DNA from: Demequina pelophila
Lineage (GTDB): Bacteria > Actinomycetota > Actinomycetes > Actinomycetales > Demequinaceae
Direction of reading: 5' to 3'
NCBI RefSeq assembly: GCF_000971175.1
Contig: NZ_BBLY01000005.1
Location: forward strand, 124,001 to 188,000
DNA: 64,000 nt
The notes below the pieces were generated by a model. It was not told the DNA's origin. It saw only the letters and a list, made by a program, of their open reading frames with translations, and ran no database searches. Below are positions 41,752 to 49,662 of the stretch, piece after piece. The translations under genes were made by a program, and so were the position numbers. Within the stretch, counting starts at the first letter, position 1. Each line of letters starts with the position of its first letter.

Positions 41752-43224
41752 ATGTCCCCCGTCGCGCACCTGCGCCGCCTGCTCGCGGTCCTCTGCGCGG
41801 CGGCCGCCGCGCTGCTCCTCGCGGGCGCTCCCGTCGCCGCCGCGGCCGGCCCCGTGGCCACCGCCGCCACCGCCGTCGCCACGACCGGGCTGGAGGACGG
41901 CGCGGTCCCGGCCGGCCCCGTGGCCACCGCCACGTCGGCCACCGACCTCCCCGCCGACCAGCTCGTCATCTTCTGGGGCGACGGCTGCCCCAACTGCGCC
42001 GCGCAGAACGTGTGGCTGGGCGACTACGCGACCGACCACCCCGACCTCGACGTCGCCAAGTACGAGGTGTGGAACGACGCCGCGAACCGCGACCTGTTCG
42101 CCGCGACCGGCGAGGAGCTGGGCTTCCAGGCCAGCGCCGTGCCCACCACGGTGCTGGGCGAGCGCGTGTGGATCGGCTGGAACGCCGCGGTCCAGGCGGA
42201 CATGGAGGGCGCCCTCGCGACCGTCATGGCGGGCGGCACGGCCCACCCGGGCGTGTTCGGCACGGAGGGCGCCGGCACGTGCACCGGCGAGGACGGCATG
42301 TGCTCCGGCGAGGGCGGCGGCAGCACCATCTCCCTCCCGTGGATCGGCGAGGTCGCGCTCGCGGAGCAGTCGCTGCTGGTCTCCACGGTCATCATCGGCT
42401 TCGTCGACGGCGTCAACCCCTGCTCGCTGTGGGTCATCTCCGTGCTGCTCACCATCGTGCTGCGCACCAAGGACCGCCGCCGCGTCATCGCGATCGGCTC
42501 GACGTTCCTGCTGGTCACGGCCGCGATGTACGCGCTGTACATGGCGGCGTTCTACTCGGCGCTCACGCTCATCGGCGCGATCGGCTGGATCCAGGCGGGC
42601 ATCGCGGTGGCCGCCGCCGTCGTGGGCGCGGTGAGCGTCAAGGACTACTTCGCGTTCAAGAAGGGCCTGTCGTTCACCATCGCGGACTCGTCCAAGCCCG
42701 GCATCTACAAGCGCGTCCGCGAGGCCGCGGCGCAGAAGTCGATCGTCGCCGCCATCGGCGCGACCATCATCCTCGCGGTCGCCGTGTCGCTGCTCGAGGC
42801 GCCCTGCACCGCGGGCTTCCCCATGATGTGGACCGGCCTGCTGCACGCCAACGGCGTGGGCCCCGCGGAGACCGCCGGCCTGTTCGTGGCGTACATGGTG
42901 CCGTACCTCATCGACGAGTTCGTGGTCTTCGGCATCGCGCTGGTGACCATGCGTGCGACCAAGCTCCAGGACCGTCACGGCGAGCTGCTCAAGCTGTTCG
43001 CGGGCGTGACCATGCTCGCGCTCGCGGGCGTCATGGTGATCGACCCCACGGTCATGGAGCAGCCGCTGCTCGCGCTCGCCCTGTTCATGGCGGCGTTCGG
43101 GCTCGCGTTCCTCATCCACGTGGTCACCACGCAGGTGCGCCGCCTGCGTGCGGCGCGCGCGGAGCTCGAGGAGCTCGCCGCGCAGGACCTGCCCGAGGAC
43201 GATGCGGTGGGCACCGGCCGGTAG
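41752..43224 (+). CDS. Thioredoxin-fold/CcdA-type membrane fusion, DsbD-like
   Basis: A 490-residue exported redox membrane protein. It has a signal peptide (1-32), an Ala/Thr-rich linker and an extracytoplasmic thioredoxin-like domain (about 60-165) with active site CPNC in WGDGCPNC. A loop holds a second Cys pair (CTGEDGMC). A CcdA/DsbD-like membrane core (about 205-470) follows, with the redox Cys in DGVNPCSLW and EAPCTAGFP. Electrons from cytosolic thioredoxin would pass through the core to the CPNC domain. This module order (thioredoxin first) is the reverse of DsbD. There is no cytochrome c biogenesis gene beside it, so the targets are unknown. Confidence 0.87.
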   Translation: MSPVAHLRRLLAVLCAAAAALLLAGAPVAAAAGPVATAATAVATTGLEDGAVPAGPVATATSATDLPADQLVIFWGDGCPNCAAQNVWLGDYATDHPDLDVAKYEVWNDAANRDLFAATGEELGFQASAVPTTVLGERVWIGWNAAVQADMEGALATVMAGGTAHPGVFGTEGAGTCTGEDGMCSGEGGGSTISLPWIGEVALAEQSLLVSTVIIGFVDGVNPCSLWVISVLLTIVLRTKDRRRVIAIGSTFLLVTAAMYALYMAAFYSALTLIGAIGWIQAGIAVAAAVVGAVSVKDYFAFKKGLSFTIADSSKPGIYKRVREAAAQKSIVAAIGATIILAVAVSLLEAPCTAGFPMMWTGLLHANGVGPAETAGLFVAYMVPYLIDEFVVFGIALVTMRATKLQDRHGELLKLFAGVTMLALAGVMVIDPTVMEQPLLALALFMAAFGLAFLIHVVTTQVRRLRAARAELEELAAQDLPEDDAVGTGR

Positions 43225-43238
43225 CCCCCCGGTCCGGG

Positions 43239-43311
43239 GTCGGGCCCGTCAGGCCGGGTCGGGCCCGTCAGGCCGGGTCGGGCCCGTCAGGCCGGGTCGG
43301 GGCCGTCAGGC
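43239..43311. repeat. 19-bp tandem repeat
   Basis: Three exact units of GTCGGGCCCGTCAGGCCGG (43239-43257, 43258-43276, 43277-43295) and a partial fourth, in the gap between the thioredoxin-CcdA and glycosyltransferase genes, which converge here. Confidence 0.9.
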
Positions 43312-43332
43312 GACGACGCCCGGTCCGGCGCG

Positions 43333-44427
43333 TCAGCCGACGGGCGCGGGCTCCCCCGCGTGCAGGCGCCGCGCCAGCTCCAGGAGCGTGTCCGCGGAGG
43401 CGTCCCACGAGTAGCGGCCGGCGACCGCGCGTCCGGCCGCCGAGCGCGCGCGGCAGTTCTCCGGGTCCGCCAGCTCGCGGACGCGCGAGGCGAGGCCCTG
43501 CGCATCGTTCACCGGGAAGAAGCCCACCGCGTCGCCGCCGATCTCCCGGAAGATCGGGATGTCCGACGCGACCACGGGCACGCCGCGCCCCATCGCCTCG
43601 ACCACCGGGATGCCGAAGCCCTCGTCGCGCGAGGCGGTGACCAGCGCGGTGCAGCGGTCGAGCAGCCGGTGGTATTCCGCGTCGCTCACGCCGTCGTGGA
43701 AGATCAGGCGCGCGCCGGCGGGGGCCTCGCGCTCGAGCGCCGCACGCCGCTCGGGCGTGATCCGCGACAGCAGGTGGAGCTCGTGGTCGGGCAGCAGGCC
43801 CGCGGCCCGCACGAGCGTCTCGACGTTCTTGTAGGGCATGAACGAGCCCATGTAGAGCAGGGTCCGGTCGCGCTCGCCGGGGCCGGTGTAGGTCGCGGCC
43901 GCGGGGTACGACGAGGGCGCGTTGGGCAGGACCGCGACCGGTCGCCGCGTGAGGCGGTGCTCCTCCATGAGGGCGCGCGTGGTCGCGGAGATGGTGGCGA
44001 CGGCGTCGGCGCGGTCGAGCATGAGCCGCTGCGGCCAGTACGCGGAGTGGTACGCCCGCCACGCGGCGCGCACCACCGCGGGCTGGTCGCGCGGCGGCAG
44101 CGGGTGGCGGTAGTAGATCAGGTCGTGCAGCGTGAGGATCAGCCGGTAGCGCCGCCCCCAGGAGCCCATCACCTGCATGGGCGAGAACACCACGTCCGCG
44201 CCGAGCGCGTTGAGGCGGCGTGCGATGAACGGCTCCGCCGGGTGCGTGGGCGCGGTGACGCGGACGTAGTCCGCGTCGGGCGTGAGCATCTCGCGCTGGC
44301 GGTCGTCGTGGATGAGCGCGGTCACCTCGGTGCGCGCGGCGAGCGCCTCGAGCAGGGAGGCGCCGAAGCGGGAGATGCCGTCGTGGTAGCCGATGCGCGT
44401 GAACCGGGCGTCGATGACCAGCCTCAT
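43333..44427 (-). CDS. GT4-family (GT-B) glycosyltransferase
   Basis: A 364-residue retaining GT-B glycosyltransferase. The N-terminal domain includes the acceptor-side motif ILTLHDLIYYRHP. The C-terminal nucleotide-sugar domain has LLYMGSFMPYKNVETLVRA and the EX7E-type motif ASRDEGFGIPVVEAMGRG. Mannosyl- or rhamnosyltransferases have this form; the sugar is not predictable. Last gene of a three-gene operon: its ATG overlaps the hydrolase stop by 4 nt (ATGA). Confidence 0.92.
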   Translation of the reverse strand: MRLVIDARFTRIGYHDGISRFGASLLEALAARTEVTALIHDDRQREMLTPDADYVRVTAPTHPAEPFIARRLNALGADVVFSPMQVMGSWGRRYRLILTLHDLIYYRHPLPPRDQPAVVRAAWRAYHSAYWPQRLMLDRADAVATISATTRALMEEHRLTRRPVAVLPNAPSSYPAAATYTGPGERDRTLLYMGSFMPYKNVETLVRAAGLLPDHELHLLSRITPERRAALEREAPAGARLIFHDGVSDAEYHRLLDRCTALVTASRDEGFGIPVVEAMGRGVPVVASDIPIFREIGGDAVGFFPVNDAQGLASRVRELADPENCRARSAAGRAVAGRYSWDASADTLLELARRLHAGEPAPVG

Positions 44428-45437
44428 GCGGGGGTCCCCTCGCGGTCGGTCGCGCCACTCTCGTGCGCCGCGAGCAGTCCGCGCTCGGCCAGGAAGTCGC
44501 GGGCGTGCTCGGCGACGGCGGCCGGCTCCTCGTAGTGCAGCAGGTGGCCGCTGCCGGCGATGACGACCAGGCGGGCGTCCGGCGCGGCGGCGGCGAGAGC
44601 CTCCTGCGCCGCGACGGGCGAGACGTCGTCGCGGGCCCCCGCGATCAGGAGCGTGGGCACCGCGAGCGCGTGCGCGTCCTCGGCGGCGTGGTGACGGGTG
44701 GCGGCGCGGTAGCTGTCGAGCAGGCTGCGGCGATCGGCGAAGCCCGCGAAGCGCGCGCGGTGCTCCGCCCGGATGAAGTCGCGCACCTGCGCGGACCGGG
44801 TGCAGGTCATGGCGCTCGAGACCAGGTCGACCACGGCACGGGAGCGCAGCAGCGGCTCGCCCACGGCCCGCGGCAGCGCCGCTCCGGCGACGTAGTACGC
44901 CTCGGTCGCCCACGACAGGGCGGCGCGCGGGCCGCGCAGCGCCGGAGAGGAGACGGGGTTCACCAGGACCAGGGCGCGCAGCCGCTCCGGATGGCGCCGC
45001 GCGAACGCCGCGGCGACGATCGACCCGAACGAGTGGCCCAGCATCGCGAGGCCGCCGGATGCCTCAGGACCGCTCCCGCCGTCGAGCCCCAGCGCGGTGA
45101 CGAGCCGGTCGAGGAAGGACACGTACGCGTCGAGGTCGTGGGCTCCGGGGAGCACCTCGCTGACGCCGTGACCGGGCAGGTCCGGGACCACGATGCGCGC
45201 GCCGGGCAGGCACCGCGCGATGAGGTCGAGACCGTGCCGGTCGCCCCGAAGTCCGTGGACGGCGAGCACGGTGGGCGCATCCGCGAGCGGCGCACCGGAG
45301 GCGTCGAGCGGCTCGACGAGGCGGTAGCCGGCCACACGATCCCGGCCGCCGGGGGTCGCCAGCCGGACGGTGCGCTCCGACCACCGCTGGGGCGCCTCGG
45401 GCAGCGCCAGCGGGTAGCGCGGCTCGCGCGCGGTCAT
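44424..45437 (-). CDS. Alpha/beta hydrolase
   Basis: A 337-residue serine hydrolase. The oxyanion region AVHGLRGDRHG, nucleophile elbow GHSFGS, Asp in GARDDVSPV and His in GSGHLLHYEEP form the triad. It sits between two glycosyltransferase genes with 4-nt ATGA overlaps on both sides. It may therefore act on the product of these enzymes, such as a lipid or acylated sugar; this is inference from context only. Confidence 0.9.
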   Translation of the reverse strand: MTAREPRYPLALPEAPQRWSERTVRLATPGGRDRVAGYRLVEPLDASGAPLADAPTVLAVHGLRGDRHGLDLIARCLPGARIVVPDLPGHGVSEVLPGAHDLDAYVSFLDRLVTALGLDGGSGPEASGGLAMLGHSFGSIVAAAFARRHPERLRALVLVNPVSSPALRGPRAALSWATEAYYVAGAALPRAVGEPLLRSRAVVDLVSSAMTCTRSAQVRDFIRAEHRARFAGFADRRSLLDSYRAATRHHAAEDAHALAVPTLLIAGARDDVSPVAAQEALAAAAPDARLVVIAGSGHLLHYEEPAAVAEHARDFLAERGLLAAHESGATDREGTPA

Positions 45438-47653
45438 CGTCCGGCCTCGCCGGCGGGGCCCCCCTCGCCCGGGCGGGCCGGGGCGCCGGGCCCGGCCACC
45501 GCATCGGCGCCGGTCCCGGCGAGCGCCTGGGCCTCGCCCCGGGCCTCGGCCTCGTGGACCAGCGACTCCGCCTCGTCGACCACGGCCGCGGCCTGCGACG
45601 CGAGCGCGTCGCCCACGACCTGGTCGGACAGGGTCCGGTAGATGTCCTCGAACTCGTCGAGCGTGCCGCCCAGGTCGTGGCGCGCGACGATGCGCCGGGA
45701 CGCCTCGCCCATCCGGGCGCGGGCGCCCGGGTCGCCGGCCAGGCGGCCCAGGGCGGCGGCCAGCGCGTCGACGTCACGGGGCTCGAACAGCTCGCCGTTG
45801 GTGCCGTGGTGGACCAGGTGCGGCAGGGCCACGGCGTCCGCCGCGATGACGGGCAGGCCCGCGGCCATGGCCTCCATGGTGGCGATCGACTGGAGCTCCG
45901 CGGTGGAGGGCATGACGAAGATGTCCGCACGGCGGTAGGCGTCGATCAGCTCCTCCTCGGTGACGAAGCCGGGCAGGTCGACGCGGTCGGCGATGCCCAG
46001 CTGCTGGGCGAGGGCCGTGAGCTCGGCGTCGCAGGCGCCGGTGCCGACGATCCGCAGCCGCACGCCGTTGAGGCGCGCGACGGCCTGGACCACGTCCTCG
46101 ATGTGCTTCTCCTTGTCGAGGCGGCCCACGAAGAGCGCCTCGACGCCGTCGCCGGCGCGCGCCCGGCGGCGCTCGGCGTCGGTGCCGAACTTGGTGAGGT
46201 CGATGCCGCACGAGACGGGGTGGGTGGGACGGTCGAAGCCCGCGTCGGTGAGGAACTGGACGGCACGCGGAGTGGGCGCGGTGACCAGGTGGGCCTCGGA
46301 GTAGACCGCGAGCAGGTCCGCCCAGATGCGGTTCGCGGACCAGGCGCGCGCGAAGGCGGGCATGCCGTGCTGGGCGACCAGGTTCTGCGGCATGGTGTGG
46401 TTCGTCGCGACCACGGGCAGCCCCCGGCGGCGGCCGTGGCGGATCGCGAAGCGTCCGATGACGAAGTGCGACTGGACGTGGATGACGTCGGGGCGCACGG
46501 CGTCGATGACGTCGCGGACGGTGGAGTCGGTGCCCCACGGCCAGCAGTAGCGGAAGTCCCGGCGGACCCCGGCGGGCACGGAGGCGACGCGGTGGACGGT
46601 GAGCGCGCCCATGGTCTCGACGGAGGTGTGCGTGGTCTCCGCGGGGCACACGACGTGGACGTCGTGGCCGCGGGCGGCGAAGCCGTCGGCCAGCCGGCGC
46701 GCGAAGTAGGCGGCGCCGTTGACGTGCGGGGGGAAGGTGTCCGCGGCGATGAGGATGCGCAGGCGCTCGCCCGGGGCGGAGGGCTCCCACGCGTGGGCCG
46801 CGGTGCGCTCGGCGATCTCGCCGCGCCGGACGATGCGCGCGAGCGACGCGGTGCCGATCATCGCGATGATCGCGCCCACCGCGGCGAGCGGGATGGACCA
46901 CGCGCCGGTGATGCGGGCCTCGCCGAAGAGCAGGGTGCCGGCGACGACGGCGACCACGGGGTCCACCACCGTCGTGGTGCCGAGCACCACCGAGGCGGGC
47001 CCGGAGGCGAAGGCCTGCTGGACGATCCACCCGGCCAGGGCGGTCGCCGCGAGCACGACCACCGCGAGCACCACGATGTCGAGGTCGATGCCGCCCAGGT
47101 GGTGGATGCGCTGCTCGACGGCGCGCACGAAGGCGGACACGAGCCCGGCGAGCGCGGCGGCCGTGAAGGTCAGGATGGAGAAACGGGGGCGGCCCTCGAG
47201 CCGCATCGCCGCGACGGCCGCGGCCAGCACCACCGCGGTGAGCGCAATCGCGGGCCAGATCGACGTCGCCTGCATGGGCACGTGCGGCTGACGGGCGACG
47301 ACCGTGACGAACAGGCCGATGCCCACGCACGTGGTCGCCACCGCGCTCCACAGGCGCACGCGGCCGGCGAAGTGACGGTGATCCCACAGCACGATGGTGA
47401 CGAGCGCGAGCGCGCCCAGCGGCTGCACCACGGTCAGCGGCGCCATCGCGAGCGCGGCGACGTGCAGGGCGGTGGCGCCGGCCTGCAGCAGCACGCCGCC
47501 CGTCCAGCGCGGGGAGCGCAGCAGGGTGGGCAGGGTGCTGAGGGCGACGCGGCGGTCGGTGGCCACGTCGCGCACCGCGCTCTGCTCGAGATGGGCGGCG
47601 GCTCCGAACGCGACGGCGGCTGCCACCGCGCACGCAACGGCGAGGAAGAGCAT
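45434..47653 (-). CDS. DMT/EamA-like transporter fused to a GT4 glycosyltransferase
   Basis: A 739-residue fusion. Residues 1-290 have about nine to ten hydrophobic helices in the pattern of DMT-superfamily (EamA/NIPA-like) transporters, e.g. AMAPLTVVQPLGALALVTIV and LGTTTVVDPVVAVVAGTLLF. Residues ~325-690 form a complete GT-B glycosyltransferase (ILIAADTFPPHVNGAAYFAR, ALFVGRLDKEKHIEDVVQA, MPSTAELQSIATMEAMAAG). A low-complexity Ala/Glu/Gly tail ends it. No internal stop or frameshift separates the halves. ATG with GAGG 9 nt upstream. First gene of the operon with the hydrolase and second glycosyltransferase (ATGA overlap). Confidence 0.88.
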   Translation of the reverse strand: MLFLAVACAVAAAVAFGAAAHLEQSAVRDVATDRRVALSTLPTLLRSPRWTGGVLLQAGATALHVAALAMAPLTVVQPLGALALVTIVLWDHRHFAGRVRLWSAVATTCVGIGLFVTVVARQPHVPMQATSIWPAIALTAVVLAAAVAAMRLEGRPRFSILTFTAAALAGLVSAFVRAVEQRIHHLGGIDLDIVVLAVVVLAATALAGWIVQQAFASGPASVVLGTTTVVDPVVAVVAGTLLFGEARITGAWSIPLAAVGAIIAMIGTASLARIVRRGEIAERTAAHAWEPSAPGERLRILIAADTFPPHVNGAAYFARRLADGFAARGHDVHVVCPAETTHTSVETMGALTVHRVASVPAGVRRDFRYCWPWGTDSTVRDVIDAVRPDVIHVQSHFVIGRFAIRHGRRRGLPVVATNHTMPQNLVAQHGMPAFARAWSANRIWADLLAVYSEAHLVTAPTPRAVQFLTDAGFDRPTHPVSCGIDLTKFGTDAERRRARAGDGVEALFVGRLDKEKHIEDVVQAVARLNGVRLRIVGTGACDAELTALAQQLGIADRVDLPGFVTEEELIDAYRRADIFVMPSTAELQSIATMEAMAAGLPVIAADAVALPHLVHHGTNGELFEPRDVDALAAALGRLAGDPGARARMGEASRRIVARHDLGGTLDEFEDIYRTLSDQVVGDALASQAAAVVDEAESLVHEAEARGEAQALAGTGADAVAGPGAPARPGEGGPAGEAGR

Positions 47654-47712
47654 CGAGTGAACCTCGGGATCGGGGGCGATGGTCGGTGCGCACAAACACT
47701 TCGCGCAGGCCA

Positions 47713-47718
47713 ATTGTC
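47713..47718 (-). promoter_or_regulatory. -10 box (GACAAT) of the DMT-glycosyltransferase operon
   Basis: GACAAT gives a start near 47706 and a leader of about 52 nt. No clear -35. Confidence 0.4.
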
Positions 47719-47775
47719 CCCGATGCAGGTCCCATACACCGTTACCGCGCGCCGCGCCGGGTCGCGGCCGCGCTC

Positions 47776-49179
47776 TCACCCCAGCGATGCCAGGCTGCGG
47801 ATGGCGCCCCTCAGCCGCTCCGGCGCGTCCTGGCAGGAGATCCGCACGTGGCCCGCGCCCGCGCCCTCGCGCGCCTCGAACAGCTCCCCCGCCGCGAGCG
47901 GCAGGCCCGCGGCCTCGGCCCGCGCGGCGAACCGCGTGGCGTCGAGCCCGCCCAGGTCGACCCAGACGCCGGGCCCGCCCGCGGGCCGTTCCGCCGCCCA
48001 CCGCGGCGCCGCGCGGGCCAGCTCGTCCAGCACGGCGTCGACGGACGCCCGCAGCGTCTCGCGGCGCCACCGCACCGTCGCGTCGAAGTGCTCCGCGAGC
48101 AGCGCGGCCGCGAGCCGCTGCTGCAGCGGCGAGGAGCCGAAGTCGAGCGCCACCCGGCGCCGCCGCAGGTGCGCCGCGAGCGTCAGATTGGTGTGGATCC
48201 ACCCGATTCGCAGCCCGCCCCAGAACACCTTGGTCATCGACCCGATGGTCGCCACCGGACCCGCCTCCGACAGCGAGGCGAGCGGCGCCGGCGGGTCGCC
48301 GTCGAGCGCGAGGTCGGCCGCGCAGCGGTTCTCGACGAGCACCGTGCCCGCGTCGTGCGCCGCGGCGACGAGCGGCGCCGCCTCGTCCGGCTCGAGCCGC
48401 GCGCCCGTGGGGTGCTGGAAGGTGGTGACGATCGCGAGCGCGGGCCGCGCGGCGCGGATCACCAGGGCCGCGGCGGCGGCGTCGAGCCTCCCGTCGCGCA
48501 TCGGCAGCGCGATCACCGGGGCGTGCACGCGGCTCACCGCGTCGAAGATGCCCGGGAACGTGAGCTCCTCCACCGCGATGGGGCGCGATCGGGACACGAG
48601 CGCGCCCACGAGCAGCGCGTGCGCGTGCTGACCGCCGCTCGTCACGACCACGCGCTCGGGGCTCGCGGCCGCGTGGCCGTCCGCGCGCAGGCGCACCGCG
48701 ACGGCGTCGAGCAGCGCGGGATGCCCCTCGGGCGAGTAGCCCGTGCCGTGCAGCCGGATGGGCCCCACCATGGCCTCCGGGTCGCGCAGCGCCCGCTCGA
48801 CCACCGGCGCCGGCGCGGGCGCCGTGCACAGCAGGTCCGTGCCGTGGTCCTCCTCGCGGTAGTACTCGGCGAGCCACAGCGCCGAGTGCGCGTTCGCGTG
48901 CTGGCGCCCGCGGCTCGGATGGTGCAGGCGCGGCGCCGCCCCGGGCCGGACCTCGAGCCAGCCCTTCTCCCGCAGCAGCCGGTAGGCGGCCTTCACCGTG
49001 TTGCGGGAGACGTGCAGCCGCTCGGCGAGGTCTCGCTCGGACGGCAGCTGCACGCCGTACTCGAGCGCGCCCACCCGGGCGAGCGACTCCACCCCGGCCG
49101 CCACCTGGCGATAGAGCGGCCCCGCGCTCGCCGGCTGCTCGGCGAGCGCATCGGCGAGCTGGTCGGCGATGGACCGCAT
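47776..49179 (-). CDS. MocR-family (GntR-aminotransferase) regulator
   Basis: A 467-residue fusion of a GntR winged helix (about 10-80; LPSERDLAERLHVSRNTVK) with a type I aminotransferase-fold domain. The PLP lysine is in SMTKVFWGGLRIGW. The usual Asp-x-Tyr near the PLP ring (as in EDDYD) reads VENRCAADL, so cofactor binding may be altered. MocR proteins typically control vitamin B6, GABA or amino acid genes; the target here is unknown. ATG start 6 nt after CAGACT. Confidence 0.9.
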   Translation of the reverse strand: MRSIADQLADALAEQPASAGPLYRQVAAGVESLARVGALEYGVQLPSERDLAERLHVSRNTVKAAYRLLREKGWLEVRPGAAPRLHHPSRGRQHANAHSALWLAEYYREEDHGTDLLCTAPAPAPVVERALRDPEAMVGPIRLHGTGYSPEGHPALLDAVAVRLRADGHAAASPERVVVTSGGQHAHALLVGALVSRSRPIAVEELTFPGIFDAVSRVHAPVIALPMRDGRLDAAAAALVIRAARPALAIVTTFQHPTGARLEPDEAAPLVAAAHDAGTVLVENRCAADLALDGDPPAPLASLSEAGPVATIGSMTKVFWGGLRIGWIHTNLTLAAHLRRRRVALDFGSSPLQQRLAAALLAEHFDATVRWRRETLRASVDAVLDELARAAPRWAAERPAGGPGVWVDLGGLDATRFAARAEAAGLPLAAGELFEAREGAGAGHVRISCQDAPERLRGAIRSLASLG

Positions 49180-49185
49180 GGGCCC

Positions 49186-49215
49186 AGTCTGCGCCCGGCT
49201 GGACCCCCGAAACAA
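49186..49215 (-). promoter_or_regulatory. Promoter of the MocR gene
   Basis: -35 TTGTTT (49210-49215), 18-bp spacer, -10 CAGACT (49186-49191), 6 nt to the ATG. Confidence 0.5.
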
Positions 49216-49337
49216 GGCCCAGTGGGCCGGCAGGTGGTACTTGTCGGGGGACGATGCGCGGGCCCACCCTGGTGTGACAGGCAGGTCGGGAGGGGGACCG
49301 CGCGCGCCCTGCGGGCGCACCGAAGGAAGGAAACCCC

Positions 49338-49592
49338 ATGCTGATGAACGATCCCGAGGGGATGCTGCGTCATCATCACGTCGAGCACGAGCAGCACATG
49401 GACGTCGCTCACGCCCGGCGCTCGCACCACCCGATGCACCGCTTCTCCGGCACGCACGAGAGCCGGATGCACCATGTGGCGCGGTGGTGGTCCGTGGTGA
49501 CCTACCACTACGCGAGCCACATGCGCCGCGCCCTGCGGCATGCGGGGGCGGTCGTCATGCACCCGGCGGCGGCGCGGGTCGGGGCCCACTGA
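49338..49592 (+). CDS. Histidine-rich small protein
   Basis: An 84-residue protein, about one fifth His, with clusters RHHHVEHEQH, RRSHHPMH and RMHHVARWW, and a C-terminal positively charged amphipathic part. A strong ribosome-binding site (GGAAGG) lies 7-9 nt before the ATG, supporting expression. I recognise no family. The His clusters suggest metal or heme binding, but there is no metal-resistance gene next to it. It is divergent from the MocR gene, and a GGGGACGATGC copy lies 90 bp upstream. Confidence 0.6.
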   Translation: MLMNDPEGMLRHHHVEHEQHMDVAHARRSHHPMHRFSGTHESRMHHVARWWSVVTYHYASHMRRALRHAGAVVMHPAAARVGAH

Positions 49593-49650
49593 CGCCACCG
49601 GCCCGCCGGGCAAGGGACCCCCTGCTACGAGCCCCGACGGAGGGTCCGGC

Positions 49651-49656
49651 TACGCT
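49651..49656 (+). promoter_or_regulatory. -10 box (TACGCT) of the MgtE-N/CBS operon
   Basis: TACGCT, 6-nt spacer, ATG at 49663; leaderless arrangement. Confidence 0.6.
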
Positions 49657-49662
49657 GACCCC

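Noticed and set aside
45434-49339. One 1300-residue minus-strand protein running through from the MocR region
   Set aside because: The frame is open because of GC richness; the N-terminal half is antisense-like to the real MocR frame, while a good start with ribosome-binding site exists at 47653.
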